Shown here: piece after piece, positions 1 to 8,690 of the stretch
Position numbering within the stretch: the first letter of the stretch is position 1
Layout: each line of letters opens with the position of its first letter
Assembly: GCF_009760405.1 (NCBI RefSeq)
Contig: NZ_WRPP01000003.1
Span: 62,001 to 126,000, forward strand
Reading direction: 5' to 3'
DNA: 64,000 bases
Source: Nocardia terrae
GTDB lineage: Bacteria; Actinomycetota; Actinomycetes; Mycobacteriales; Mycobacteriaceae
The notes under the pieces: model-generated
What the model saw: the letters and a program-made list of their open reading frames with translations, nothing else
Told to the model about the DNA's origin: nothing
The model's database searches: none
Translations under genes and position numbers: made by a program

Positions 1-1831
1 CGGGCACCAGCCGCGCCGCGCGCGCCTGCCGGGTGCCCGCGTTCTTGATGTGCTGCGCCTCGTCCAGCGCCACCCGCTGCCACTCCTGACGCTTCAGCTC
101 CTCGACATCGCGGGCCAGCAGGGCGTAGGTGGTGATCACCAGATCCGAATTCGCCACCGCCGCATCGAATTCCGCGCCGGATCGCCGTCCTGCCCCATGA
201 TGCACCAGCACTCGCAGATCCGGCGCGAACCGCTCGGCTTCCCGCTGCCAGTTGCCCACCACCGACATCGGGCACACCAGCAGGGTCGGTGCGATCAGTT
301 CGGATTCCCCCGCCGCGGCGGCCTTCTCACGCTCGTGCACCAGCAACGCCAGCACCTGAACCGTCTTGCCCAGCCCCATGTCGTCGGCCAGGATCGCGCC
401 GCACCCCAACCGGCTCATGGTGGCCAGCCAGGTCAGCCCGCGCTGCTGATACGGCCGCAATTGCGCCTTCAGCCCGACCGGATCCGGCACCGGTTCGACG
501 GCACGCTCACCGTCGAAAAGCTCTGCGGCCCACCCGGTCGCGCTGACCTCCTCCAGCGGCACCCCGATCACCGGATGCGCCGACAGCTCGGCGAACAGGC
601 CGCCGATCGTGGTCTCGGTCTCGTCGGTGCGGCCCGAGACGTAGTCGGCCGCGGCGGCCAGCATGCGGTGATCGGCCTGCACCCACTCCCCGCGCAGTCG
701 CACCAGATCCGATTTCGAGTCCACCAGCCGCGACATCTCCGCGGGCGTGAGCACGGTGTCGCCCAGCGCCAGCTCCCATCGGAAGGACACCAATCCCTTG
801 AGCCCTACCGCGGTTTCGGTCGCGGCCGGGCTCTGCACCTGCAGCTTCATGGCCGGCGCGGCGATCCGCCAGGCCCGCGGCAGCATGAGCTTCACGCCGA
901 CCGACCGCAGCGCGTTGGCCCCGTGCGCGACCAGATCCATCACCACCTCGGTGGGCAGGAACAGATCCATGCTGCGGGTGTCGCCCGGCAGATCCCGCAG
1001 TCGCGGATACGCCTGCTTGGCCGCCGCCAGCTTCTCCCCCGCGATCCGCATGAGCTGCGGATCTCCCGGTAACAGAACCGGTTGCGGCGCTTCGCCTTCG
1101 GTGCGCAGGCAGACCTCGAGCCGCCACAGTTCGCCCGGCTCCTCCCCGTCGGGTTCCAGCAGCCGCAGCACCAGTTCGGGCTCGTCCGCGGTCAGGCTGG
1201 TCCGCCAGTCCTCGAGCACCGCCGCCACCCGATGCGACCCGACCTCCAGCGCGGTCGCGTCGAGCAGCGCGGTCAGCAGCGGATGCGATCCGGTTTCGTC
1301 CTCGGCCCGGGCGGGTACGCGCATGCGCGCGATCGGATCGGTGATCTCCGAGATCAGGTTCTCCAGCAGTTCTCCCGGCCGCCCGGACACCTGCAGCGCC
1401 GCGGGCATGGCCACCGCCAATTCCGCCAGCCAGGCCCGCTGTCGCTGCCCGCCGAGCAGCCGCCACCGCGTCCACCACTGCCCGTCGTCGCGCCACACCT
1501 CCGGCACGATCCGCCCGGCCCGCACCCAGCGGTCCACCCCGCGCGCCACGTGCCCCAGGAACCGCAGATCCCCCGCGACCCCCGGCTTCGGCAGCTCCTG
1601 GAGCAACACCCGCGCGGCCGTCTCCGGAGCCAGCGCATGCGCCCGGACCTGCGTCTTCTCCGGACCGTAGGCCCCCGGCAGCAGCACCTGAGCCTTGTGC
1701 CGCCACTTCGCGCCCTGCACGATCGGCCCCAGCGGTTCGGGCACGCTCGAGGCGGCGATGGCCGCGACGGCATCGTCCGGATCGTGCCAGAGCACCAACC
1801 CGGACCCCGGCGACCACAGTCCGTGCAGCAT
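1..1831 (-). CDS. SNF2-family DEAD/DEAH-box helicase, N-terminal 610 residues (runs off the left edge)
   Basis: ATP-dependent SNF2/Rad54-type helicase, resembling the mycobacterial HelZ (Rv2101) type. About 450 residues of divergent N-terminal region come first; then the SNF2 ATPase core begins with a Walker A DDMGLGKT near residue 480 and the motif II box DEAQH near residue 588, in the context DEAQHIKN. The frame is still open at base 1, so motifs III-VI and the stop lie outside the window. I chose the ATG at 1831; an in-frame TTG at 1843 is possible and a stop lies at 1870-1868. The role is inferred to be remodelling of nucleic acid-protein complexes. Longer antisense open frames over this region are compositional shadows. 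Confidence 0.88.
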   Translation of the reverse strand, partial: MLHGLWSPGSGLVLWHDPDDAVAAIAASSVPEPLGPIVQGAKWRHKAQVLLPGAYGPEKTQVRAHALAPETAARVLLQELPKPGVAGDLRFLGHVARGVDRWVRAGRIVPEVWRDDGQWWTRWRLLGGQRQRAWLAELAVAMPAALQVSGRPGELLENLISEITDPIARMRVPARAEDETGSHPLLTALLDATALEVGSHRVAAVLEDWRTSLTADEPELVLRLLEPDGEEPGELWRLEVCLRTEGEAPQPVLLPGDPQLMRIAGEKLAAAKQAYPRLRDLPGDTRSMDLFLPTEVVMDLVAHGANALRSVGVKLMLPRAWRIAAPAMKLQVQSPAATETAVGLKGLVSFRWELALGDTVLTPAEMSRLVDSKSDLVRLRGEWVQADHRMLAAAADYVSGRTDETETTIGGLFAELSAHPVIGVPLEEVSATGWAAELFDGERAVEPVPDPVGLKAQLRPYQQRGLTWLATMSRLGCGAILADDMGLGKTVQVLALLVHEREKAAAAGESELIAPTLLVCPMSVVGNWQREAERFAPDLRVLVHHGAGRRSGAEFDAAVANSDLVITTYALLARDVEELKRQEWQRVALDEAQHIKNAGTRQARAARLVP

Positions 1832-2074
1832 CCGACCATCCAACCAGCCCGGTCCGACAACCCCGCACTACCCGAGAGTCAGGTACCCCTTTATTTCTGT
1901 CCGGATACGGAACATACTGGATAAATCCGCAGGTCACCGCACAGGTCGGTATCGGCTGTGTCCAGTGCACAACGTAGTCGTGCCCGGGCAGCAGCATGCG
2001 GGGCGCACCCGACAATCCATCCGCGACTCAATCCGGGGCCGTGGACCTTTCGAGACCGTAGGGAGGCCGTGAAG

Positions 2075-2437
2075 ATGACGATTCTGCTCCAAGTGCTCGA
2101 GCAGAGCTTCACGCCCACAACTCCGTGGGAACGACGGAAATTCACCTTCGTGGACACGTCCAAGATCGTGGGGATGCGCCTGGACGGGCAATCCGGGGTG
2201 TGGCTGGATCTTTCCCGGCCGGGCGAGTCGCAGCGGCTCGCGCGCACCGCGGATCCACGCGACTCCATCACTTTCCTGCTCACTGTTTTCGCCAAGATCT
2301 CCGAATGTGAAGAGCGCGGCGGCTCATGGCTCATCGGGCACGACGGCGCGCACGTGGATTCCATTGCTTCCATGCGCTTTCCGCCTCAATTGTCGGAGAC
2401 GGCGGCCGACGACATCCTCGCCCACGCCTGGCTGTAG
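2075..2437 (+). CDS. Hypothetical protein, 120 aa
   Basis: Not recognised. A soluble, single-domain-sized protein with alternating short hydrophobic segments and no signal peptide or membrane helix. The start is decided by a strong ribosome site GGGAGG at 2061-2066, eight bases before ATG 2075; the in-frame GTG at 2069 is too close to it. Third codon positions are G/C-rich, as expected of real genes here. It is followed at once by a perfect hairpin. Divergent from the SNF2 helicase gene, so the roughly 240 bp between them should hold both promoters. Confidence 0.65.
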   Translation: MTILLQVLEQSFTPTTPWERRKFTFVDTSKIVGMRLDGQSGVWLDLSRPGESQRLARTADPRDSITFLLTVFAKISECEERGGSWLIGHDGAHVDSIASMRFPPQLSETAADDILAHAWL

Positions 2438-2450
2438 CCAGGCGCCCGTC

Positions 2451-2488
2451 GCGAACTTCGCACCCTGGTCCGAGGGTGCGAAGTTCGC
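2451..2488. terminator. Perfect 16-bp hairpin terminator
   Basis: The arms 2451-2466 and 2473-2488 are exact reverse complements around a six-base loop GGTCCG, starting 13 bases after the stop of the 120-aa gene. There is no T-run, as is common for actinobacterial terminators. Confidence 0.7.
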
Positions 2489-2531
2489 GTGACGGCCCAT
2501 TCCGAGCGGATCGCGCGGTACACGTAATACC

Positions 2532-3233
2532 GTGCGCTTCAAGGGCGGAACCTTCCTGCTGCTCGGCATTGTCGTCCTCCTGCTCGCGGCCATGGGGTGC
2601 GAGTCCATCGGGCAGGTGACACCGGCGCCGGGCAGTCCTACCCGCGTTCAGCTCGAACGGTTGCTGGCCGGGGTGCGGGTGGTGGCCGAACGCCCCAGAC
2701 CGGGTGGCTACGAGCGCGGTTGCGGGGGTGGTCAGGGCTGCGTTTTCGGGCCCGCCTGGACCGATGATCACGACGGGCCGGGCGGGCACGACGGGTGCGA
2801 CAGCCGCAATACCGTGCTGGCCAGGCAACTCACCCGGGCGGTGTTCCGGCCCGGGGACACGTGCGTGGTCGTGTCGGGAGCGCTGAACGACCCGTACACC
2901 GGGCAGCGCATCACCTTCGCGCGGGCCGATGCCAAGGCCGTGCAGATCGATCACGTGTATCCGCTGGCCGCCGCCTGGGACATGGGCGCGGCCGGGTGGC
3001 CGATGCCGCAGCGGGTGCGGTTCGCCAACGATGTCGACTACAACCTGCTGGCGGTCGACGGAAAGACCAACGAGGACAAGGGCGATCGCACGCCCGGCGA
3101 CTGGTTGCCGCCCGCGCGGGCGAGCCGCTGCTTCTACGCGGGCAAGTATCTGATGGCCGCGAACCGGTACGCGCTACCGGTCACCAGCGCCGACCGGGAC
3201 GCCCTCCGGCGAGTTGCCCGAGGCTGCCCATAG
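2532..3233 (+). CDS. Exported HNH-type endonuclease family protein (DUF1524/GmrSD C-terminal-like)
   Basis: Predicted secreted or membrane-anchored metal-dependent nuclease of 233 aa. The N-terminus has a basic start, a hydrophobic stretch (residues 7-21) and AAMGC, which could be a weak lipobox (Cys22) or simply the end of a signal peptide. The nuclease core is visible as DHVYPLAAAWDMG (Asp140-His141), then FANDVDYNLLAVDG, then N-xx-KGDRTPGDWLPP, the His/Asn/Lys order of the HNH family that actinobacteria secrete. Cysteines near residues 62, 68, 83, 104 and at both ends suggest disulfides. Starts at GTG 2532. Its last 60 bp overlap the convergent TetR gene. Substrate unknown. Confidence 0.8.
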   Translation: MRFKGGTFLLLGIVVLLLAAMGCESIGQVTPAPGSPTRVQLERLLAGVRVVAERPRPGGYERGCGGGQGCVFGPAWTDDHDGPGGHDGCDSRNTVLARQLTRAVFRPGDTCVVVSGALNDPYTGQRITFARADAKAVQIDHVYPLAAAWDMGAAGWPMPQRVRFANDVDYNLLAVDGKTNEDKGDRTPGDWLPPARASRCFYAGKYLMAANRYALPVTSADRDALRRVARGCP

Positions 3234-3800
3234 CCGTGCGAAGTGGCGGTACGCCTGCTCCGCGGTGACATCCTGGCGCGGATCCATGACCGATTCGAGC
3301 AATCCGTACAGCCCCCAGGACAGAAAAGTGATGGCGGCGGCAGGGTCGGGGCCGAGACGATCGCCGAGGTGTTCGGCAAGCAGTTCGGCGTACATCTGCC
3401 GAATCGAGCGCAGCACAATGGTGTTCGCCCGCGGGCCGACCAGCGGCCGATAGACGTCCGGGTGCGCGTCGAGCAGCCGGATGAGGATCTCGATCGGCGC
3501 GAGCGCCGGCGGGTCGCCGTCGTAGCGGGCCAGCTGCGCCGCGATCTCGCCGCGCACATGCTCGATACAGCTGACCAGCAGCAGATCGTCCTTGTCACGG
3601 TAGTGCGCGTAGAAGGTGGAGCGGCCGATATCGGCGCGATCGATGATGTCCCGCACCGTGATCCGCTCGTACGGCTGCTGCTGCATGAGCTCGATGAGCG
3701 AGCGGTGCAGCGCCATCCGGGTTCGTCGCACGCGGCGGTCGAGGACGGCCCCCGGGCCCGTTTCCGGACGGAATTCCGGCGGGTGTCCGGAAACGTACAC
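3174..3800 (-). CDS. TetR/AcrR-family transcriptional regulator
   Basis: DNA-binding repressor. A TetR helix-turn-helix is clear (ITVRDIIDRADIGRSTFYAHY, then RDKDDLL), followed by a helical ligand domain; about 208 aa from the GTG at 3800. The frame stays open upstream, with an ATG at 3836 that would leave only a few bases to the divergent methyltransferase gene; GTG 3800 is therefore preferred, with moderate certainty. The 3' end overlaps the convergent nuclease gene by 60 bp. The region around its start carries several TCCGGA-type palindromes (3768-3812) that could be its operators. It probably controls the adjacent methyltransferase. Confidence 0.82.
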   Translation of the reverse strand: MYVSGHPPEFRPETGPGAVLDRRVRRTRMALHRSLIELMQQQPYERITVRDIIDRADIGRSTFYAHYRDKDDLLLVSCIEHVRGEIAAQLARYDGDPPALAPIEILIRLLDAHPDVYRPLVGPRANTIVLRSIRQMYAELLAEHLGDRLGPDPAAAITFLSWGLYGLLESVMDPRQDVTAEQAYRHFARLWAASGNSPEGVPVGAGDR

Positions 3801-3854
3801 ATCTCCGGAATTTGCCGGTGGCCTGGAGTTTCTCATCCTTGAATGATTGGTCAC

Positions 3855-4559
3855 ATGACCCAGAACGAGCAAGTGTCCGATATCGAATCCCGATCCGTCG
3901 GGGCTCTGATCAACTGGCCGCGCCGCTACAAACTGCTCACCGATGTCTATCTGATGGGCCGGGCGGGCAGTCTGACCCGCCACTTCGCCACCACCAGTGG
4001 AATCCGTCCGGGCGACCACGCCCTCGATGTCGGGTGCGGGCCGGGCCGACTCGCCAATGAGCTGGCCCGCCAGGCCGGACCGCAGGGGCGCGCGATCGGT
4101 GTCGACCCATCCCGGCAGATGATCGCGTACGCCACCGAGCACGCCGTGGCGAACTGCGCGTTCGAAGTGGGCGCGGCCCAGTCGCTGCCCTACCCTAACG
4201 CCTCCTTCGACGTGGTCACTTCGACCTTCGCCATGCACCACATCGCCGAACCCGAGCGAAAGACCGCACTGGCGGCCATCTTCCGCGTCCTGCGCCCGGG
4301 CGGCCGGCTACTGCTCGCCGACACCCATCCGTCCGGAGGTCTGCGCGGGCTGGCCGTTCGCGCCATGGCCGCGGTGGCCGCACATCGCGAGGGCGGCCAC
4401 GGGCACGGCGGCGCGGGGCACAGCCATGAGCAGGACGGACTCTCGGCGGTGGACATCCGCCGTTATCGCGAGGCCCTCGCGGAAATCGGTTTCACCGCAA
4501 TCGAATTCCGCACGGGCCCCTTCGCGACCGGCATTCTCACCGCCGTCAAGCCCGACTGA
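3855..4559 (+). CDS. Class I SAM-dependent methyltransferase with a His-rich segment
   Basis: A 234-aa methyltransferase of the UbiE/Methyltransf_11 type. Motif I is LDVGCGPGRLANEL near residues 56-70, the acidic SAM-ribose residue lies in GVDPS, and the post-I/motif IV segment reads SFDVVTSTFAMHHI. Residues about 177-191 form an unusual loop with five histidines (HREGGHGHGGAGHSH), inserted between the Rossmann core and the last strands, which could bind metal. The substrate cannot be read from sequence. An in-frame ATG at 3843 is an alternative start; neither has a good ribosome site. Divergent from the TetR gene and likely under its control. Confidence 0.88.
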   Translation: MTQNEQVSDIESRSVGALINWPRRYKLLTDVYLMGRAGSLTRHFATTSGIRPGDHALDVGCGPGRLANELARQAGPQGRAIGVDPSRQMIAYATEHAVANCAFEVGAAQSLPYPNASFDVVTSTFAMHHIAEPERKTALAAIFRVLRPGGRLLLADTHPSGGLRGLAVRAMAAVAAHREGGHGHGGAGHSHEQDGLSAVDIRRYREALAEIGFTAIEFRTGPFATGILTAVKPD

Positions 4560-5393
4560 TCAGGCCGGTTCGGCCCCGGTGGCGGCGGGGCGCTTGGGGT
4601 CGTTGGACCACTGCGACCACGAGCCGGGGTAGAGCGCGGCGTCGATGCCCGCCACCGCGAGCGCCGCCACCTGATGGGCCGCCGTCACACCGGAACCGCA
4701 GTACACCGCGACCGAACCGGAGCCCAAACCCTCGAAGCGGGAACGCAATTCGTCGAGCGACTTGAAAACACCAGTGGTGGTGAGGTTTTCGGCCGTCGGC
4801 GCGCTCACCGCGCCCGGGATGTGGCCCGCGCGCGGGTCGATGGGCTCGGTCTCGCCGCGGTAGCGCTCGCCCGCCCGGGCGTCCAGCAGCAGGCCCTGCC
4901 AGCCGGCCGCGCCGTCGGCGTCGATGGTCGGCATATTGCCCGGGGTGAGGACGACGGTGCCAGGCTCCGGGTCCGGCTCCTCACCGGAAACCACCTTGCC
5001 CCCGGCCTTTTCCCACGCGGGCAGCCCGCCGTCGAGAATCCGGACGTCGGCGACGCCGCCCCAGCGCAGCAGCCACCAGGCTCGCGCGGCGGCCAGCCCA
5101 CCGGTCGCGTCGTAGGCCACCACGGTGTCGCCATCGGAGACGCCCCAGCTGCGCGCGCACTTCTGCAGATGCGCCAACTCCGGCAGCGGATGCCGACCCC
5201 GGGCCGCGGAGGCGGGAGCGGCCAGCTCGGTCTCCATGTCGACGAACACCGCACCCGGAATGTGCCCGTCCAGATAGTGCTGCGGCCCATCGGGATCCCC
5301 GAGCGACCATCGCACATCCAGCAGCCGCACCCGGTTCCCGCCCGAATCCAGCAGGTTCTGAAGCTCCGCAACCGAAATCAGCACCGAACTCAA
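4560..5393 (-). CDS. Tandem-rhodanese sulfurtransferase (thiosulfate/3-mercaptopyruvate type)
   Basis: Transfers sulfane sulfur to cyanide or thiol acceptors. Two rhodanese domains: an inactive N-terminal one (RLLDVRWSLGDP ... YLDGHIPGAVFVDM) and a C-terminal one with the active loop YCGSGVTA, whose Cys is intact. Length 277 aa, normal for the SseA/TST family. TTG 5393 is chosen as start because a GGAGGAG site lies six bases upstream; an earlier in-frame start at 5420 has none. Its stop abuts the methyltransferase stop. This is distinct from the second rhodanese at 49139, which lacks the Cys. Confidence 0.9.
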   Translation of the reverse strand: MSSVLISVAELQNLLDSGGNRVRLLDVRWSLGDPDGPQHYLDGHIPGAVFVDMETELAAPASAARGRHPLPELAHLQKCARSWGVSDGDTVVAYDATGGLAAARAWWLLRWGGVADVRILDGGLPAWEKAGGKVVSGEEPDPEPGTVVLTPGNMPTIDADGAAGWQGLLLDARAGERYRGETEPIDPRAGHIPGAVSAPTAENLTTTGVFKSLDELRSRFEGLGSGSVAVYCGSGVTAAHQVAALAVAGIDAALYPGSWSQWSNDPKRPAATGAEPA

Positions 5394-5622
5394 GCCAACT
5401 CCTCCTCGCCGAATCACCACGCCTCGAGACCGAACCCCTTCACCCTAGCCAGCCCCGCCACGCGCCCGCAGCCACCCGGCCGTCGCAGCGCCGCAAGCAC
5501 CCGCCCGTAGCGAGGCCCCACCCTGCCCTCCGGCCGGAACCCGCTCCGGCTCACCGCATCCCGGCTGCGAACTCGCCGGGACGACCGGGTGGTTGCGCAC
5601 GACGCTCCCGCCGCGGACGGTG

Positions 5623-6831
5623 CTACGCCGCGGCCGGAGGCAGGAACCAGCGGACGATGAGTCCCGCGGTCAGCGCCCAGAATGCCGCGCCGACGCCGAG
5701 CAGCGAGATGCCGGAGGCGGCGACCAGGAAGGTGAGCGCGGCGGCGGAGCGGTGGGTGGCCGGGGTCAGCGCGGCGGTGAGGGATCCGGCCAAGGTGGCG
5801 ATGAGGGCAAGTCCGGCAACGGTTTCCAGCACACCCTTCGGGGCGGCGGCCACCAGCATCACCAGCGCGCCCGAGGCCAGGGCGAGAACCAGGTACGAGC
5901 AGCCCGCCGTGAAGGCCGCGATCCAACGCCGTTTCGGGTCGGGATGGGCGGACGGGGCCGCGGAGAGGGCGGCGCTGATGGCCGCCAGGTTGATGGCGTG
6001 ACCGCCCGCGGGTGCGCCGAGCATGGTGCCGATGCCGGTCACGGTCATGGCGGCGCGCCAGGGCACCTGATAGTCGAAGGTCTTCATCACGGCCGTGCCC
6101 GGAATGTTCTGGGCGGCCATGGTGACGATGTAGAGCGGGATCGCGACACCGATCATGGCCTGCCAACTCCAGTGCGGCACAGTCCATTCCACGCGCGGCA
6201 CCATGGCGGACACGTCGAGGCGGCGATGCGTCACGGCGATGTCGATGCCCGCGCCGACCGCCGCCACCGCGAAGGCGGCCAGCACCGACCAGCGCGGCGC
6301 GAAACGCTGCAGCACCAGCCAGGTGGCGATGACCGGCACCACCACGGCCGGGCTCACCGGCAGCGCCTTCACCGGCGCGATGCAGATCGGCAGCAGCACC
6401 CCCGCCAGCATGGCCTGGGCGATCTCCACCGGGATGGCCGCGATCAGCGCGCCGAGCCGCTGCCAGAATCCGGTCAGCACGATGAGCGCGCCCGCCACCG
6501 CGAACGCGCCGACGGCCGCTGCCCAGCCGCCGGAGACCGCCCCGGTACTGGCCAGCAAGGCCGCGCCGGGCGTGGACCAGGCCAGTGTGATGGGCATTCG
6601 ATACCGTCGGCTCAGCACCATCATGCCGATCGCCTGGGTGACGCAGACCGCCAGCAATCCGGATGCGGCCTGCGCCGAACTGGCTCCCATGGCGGTCAGT
6701 CCGGTCAGCACCACCGCGAACGAACTGGTGAATCCGACCAGGGCGGTGACGATCCCGGCCCCGATGGGTTGACCGAGGCCGGTCGCGCGCGGGCTCTCGA
6801 CCGCCGGGGTGCCGGTGACGCTGGTGCTCAT
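5623..6831 (-). CDS. benE: Benzoate/H+ symporter family transporter (BenE)
   Basis: Inner-membrane importer of the BenE family, 402 aa, with about 12 hydrophobic helices. Family hallmarks are visible: the N-terminal IGAGIVTALVGFTSSFAVVL helix, GQNIPG-like AQNIPGTAVMKTFDY, and GAPAGGHAINLAAI in the C-terminal half. BenE proteins import benzoate with protons, but no benzoate catabolic gene is adjacent, so the substrate here is open. It lies directly downstream of, and on the same strand as, the Lrp-type regulator gene (79 bp gap) and could be part of its regulon. The 229 bp between its stop and the rhodanese start show no gene or clear signal. Confidence 0.9.
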   Translation of the reverse strand: MSTSVTGTPAVESPRATGLGQPIGAGIVTALVGFTSSFAVVLTGLTAMGASSAQAASGLLAVCVTQAIGMMVLSRRYRMPITLAWSTPGAALLASTGAVSGGWAAAVGAFAVAGALIVLTGFWQRLGALIAAIPVEIAQAMLAGVLLPICIAPVKALPVSPAVVVPVIATWLVLQRFAPRWSVLAAFAVAAVGAGIDIAVTHRRLDVSAMVPRVEWTVPHWSWQAMIGVAIPLYIVTMAAQNIPGTAVMKTFDYQVPWRAAMTVTGIGTMLGAPAGGHAINLAAISAALSAAPSAHPDPKRRWIAAFTAGCSYLVLALASGALVMLVAAAPKGVLETVAGLALIATLAGSLTAALTPATHRSAAALTFLVAASGISLLGVGAAFWALTAGLIVRWFLPPAAA

Positions 6832-6909
6832 CGAGTCATCGTCGCGGGCCAGTCGCCCCGTGGTCAGCGGCCAATCCCGCGAAACTGGACTGAAATTCGA
6901 CGGCAGGCG

Positions 6910-7443
6910 TCAGATCCGGTCGGAATCCTGCACCGGCCGGGTCGCCACCCCGTTCACCGCGGCGAGCCGATCCAGCAGCGGCGTGATGCGCGGACCCACG
7001 AGCGACTGCATGACCAGCGCCATATTGGTGCGCTCCACACCCGGGATCTTCAGGATGCGGCCGGTCAGGCGATAGAGATCCTCCGCATCGGTGGCGACCA
7101 CCCGCACGGTCAGATCGGTGGCCCCGGATATGCCGCAGACCTCGGTGACCTCCGGGATCTCGGCGAGCTCGGCCACCACCGGGTCGAGCCGATGTTGATC
7201 GACGACCACCGCCACCAAGGCTGCCAACGGGTAGCCGAGCGCGCGCGGATCGACGCGGCGCTCGAAGCTGGCCAGCACCCCGTTGGCCTCCCAGCGAGCC
7301 AGCCTGGCCTGCACGGTATTGCGCGACAGGCCCAGCCGCGCGGCCAGTTCGACACCGGTTGCTCGGGGATTGGCCACCAGCTCCAGCAACAGCCGGGCAT
7401 CGGTGGCATCCAGCGGGGCAGAAATGGGCTCCCTGCTGCTCAT
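6910..7443 (-). CDS. Lrp/AsnC-family regulator, probable controller of the 2-oxoacid dehydrogenase operon
   Basis: A 177-aa regulator. The N-terminal winged HTH reads DARLLLELVANPRATGVELAARLG ... LSRNTVQARL (cut here for length), followed by a RAM/AsnC ligand domain with GVERTNMALVM near the end. Start ATG 7443. It is divergent from the E1alpha gene; Lrp-type BkdR proteins adjacent to and activating branched-chain dehydrogenase operons are known in Pseudomonas and Streptomyces, so the same role is inferred. The ligand would be a branched-chain amino acid if so. Confidence 0.88.
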   Translation of the reverse strand: MSSREPISAPLDATDARLLLELVANPRATGVELAARLGLSRNTVQARLARWEANGVLASFERRVDPRALGYPLAALVAVVVDQHRLDPVVAELAEIPEVTEVCGISGATDLTVRVVATDAEDLYRLTGRILKIPGVERTNMALVMQSLVGPRITPLLDRLAAVNGVATRPVQDSDRI

Positions 7444-7545
7444 GAGATCAGTATGTACCAAAAACGGGCCTCCCGACCGAGCATTCTGCACAGTTCGGCG
7501 CGCCTCACTTGCGCAGATAGCCAGCCGGAGGAAGCTGAGTGGTAC

Positions 7546-7575
7546 AGGACACACATCGATTGCTCATAGGACACA
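7546..7575. promoter_or_regulatory. Paired direct repeat, candidate Lrp-type operator
   Basis: The octamer AGGACACA occurs at 7546-7553 and again at 7568-7575, 22 bp apart (two helical turns) on the same face of the DNA, within the 167-bp region between the Lrp-type gene and the dehydrogenase operon. Lrp proteins bind such phased sites. The operon has a good ribosome site TAGGAGG nine bases before ATG 7611. Confidence 0.4.
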
Positions 7576-7610
7576 ATCCCCGAGCGATGACGGTGTAGGA
7601 GGCGATATCC

Positions 7611-8690
7611 ATGCCCGAGAAGAACACCTATCCGGTGCAGCTCGTACAGCCCGACGGCCATCGCGTACACGACCGCGTCCACGCCCCCCTCGTCGCCGAT
7701 GTCGACGGTGATCGCCTGCGCGCCATGTACTCCGACATGGTCGTGGCCCGGCGCATCGACACCGAGGCCACCGCCCTGCAACGCCAGGGCCAGCTCGGAC
7801 TCTGGCCTCCCCTGCTCGGCCAGGAGGCCGCCCAGATCGGTTCGGCCCACGCCCTGCAACCCGACGACTACGTGTTCGCCAGTTACCGCGAGGCGGGGGT
7901 CGCCCTCTGCCGCGGCGTCGCACCCGAGGACATGACCCGGCTCTGGCGCGGCGTCGCCCACTCGTGCTGGGACGCCGATGCGGTCAAGATGACCAACCCC
8001 AATATCGTGGTCGGCTCGCAGGGCCTGCACGCCACCGGATACGCCTACGCGGCCCACCTCGAGGGCGCGGAGATCGCCACCATCGCGTACTTCGGCGACG
8101 GCGCGACCAGCCAGGGCGATATCGCCGAGGCGCTCGGATTCGCGGCGAGCTGGTCCGCGCCGGTCGTGTTCTTCTGCCAGAACAACCAGTGGGCCATCAG
8201 CGAACCCGTGCGAGTGCAGAGCGCCACCCCCATCGCCCGCCGTGCGCTCGGGTACGGCATTCCCGGCGTCCAGGTCGACGGCAACGACGCCCTCGCCGTG
8301 CTGGCCGTGACCCGGCAGGCGCTGCAGCACGCCCGATCCGGGGCCGGACCGAGTTTCATCGAGGCCATCACCTATCGGATGGGCCCGCACACCACTGCCG
8401 ACGACCCCACCCGCTACCGCACCGACGCGGAACTCGAGCTCTGGCGGCACCGCGACCCGATAGACCGCCTGCGACGGCTGCTGGAACGGGAAGACCTGTG
8501 GGACAGCGCCTTCGAGAACGAGGTCGGCGAGCGCGCGGCGGATGTCGCGGCCCGGCTGCGCGCCGCCACCCTCACCATGCCCGATCCGGAGCCGATGGCG
8601 CTCTTCGAGCACGTGTACGCCACCCCGCATCGGCTGATCGCGGAGGAACGCCGCGACTACGCCGCCTACCTGGAGGGAGCCGGGCGATGA
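7611..8690 (+). CDS. bkdA: 2-oxoacid dehydrogenase E1 component, alpha subunit (branched-chain/pyruvate type)
   Basis: Thiamin-diphosphate-dependent decarboxylase subunit of 359 aa. The ThDP motif is GDGATSQGDIAEALGFAAS ... NNQWAIS, near residues 162-200, and the phosphorylation-loop-like region YRMGPHTTADDPTRYR follows. It is the first gene of an E1alpha-E1beta-E2 operon. Without E3 in the cluster, lipoamide dehydrogenase must come from elsewhere. The divergent Lrp-type regulator and the sequence character favour branched-chain 2-oxoacids (giving precursors for iso- and anteiso-fatty acids or propionyl-CoA), but pyruvate cannot be excluded from sequence alone. Confidence 0.88.
   Translation: MPEKNTYPVQLVQPDGHRVHDRVHAPLVADVDGDRLRAMYSDMVVARRIDTEATALQRQGQLGLWPPLLGQEAAQIGSAHALQPDDYVFASYREAGVALCRGVAPEDMTRLWRGVAHSCWDADAVKMTNPNIVVGSQGLHATGYAYAAHLEGAEIATIAYFGDGATSQGDIAEALGFAASWSAPVVFFCQNNQWAISEPVRVQSATPIARRALGYGIPGVQVDGNDALAVLAVTRQALQHARSGAGPSFIEAITYRMGPHTTADDPTRYRTDAELELWRHRDPIDRLRRLLEREDLWDSAFENEVGERAADVAARLRAATLTMPDPEPMALFEHVYATPHRLIAEERRDYAAYLEGAGR

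Noticed and set aside
5593..7569. A plus-strand open frame of about 658 codons over benE and the Lrp-type gene
   Set aside because: Antisense shadow; both underlying genes have clear family motifs on the minus strand.
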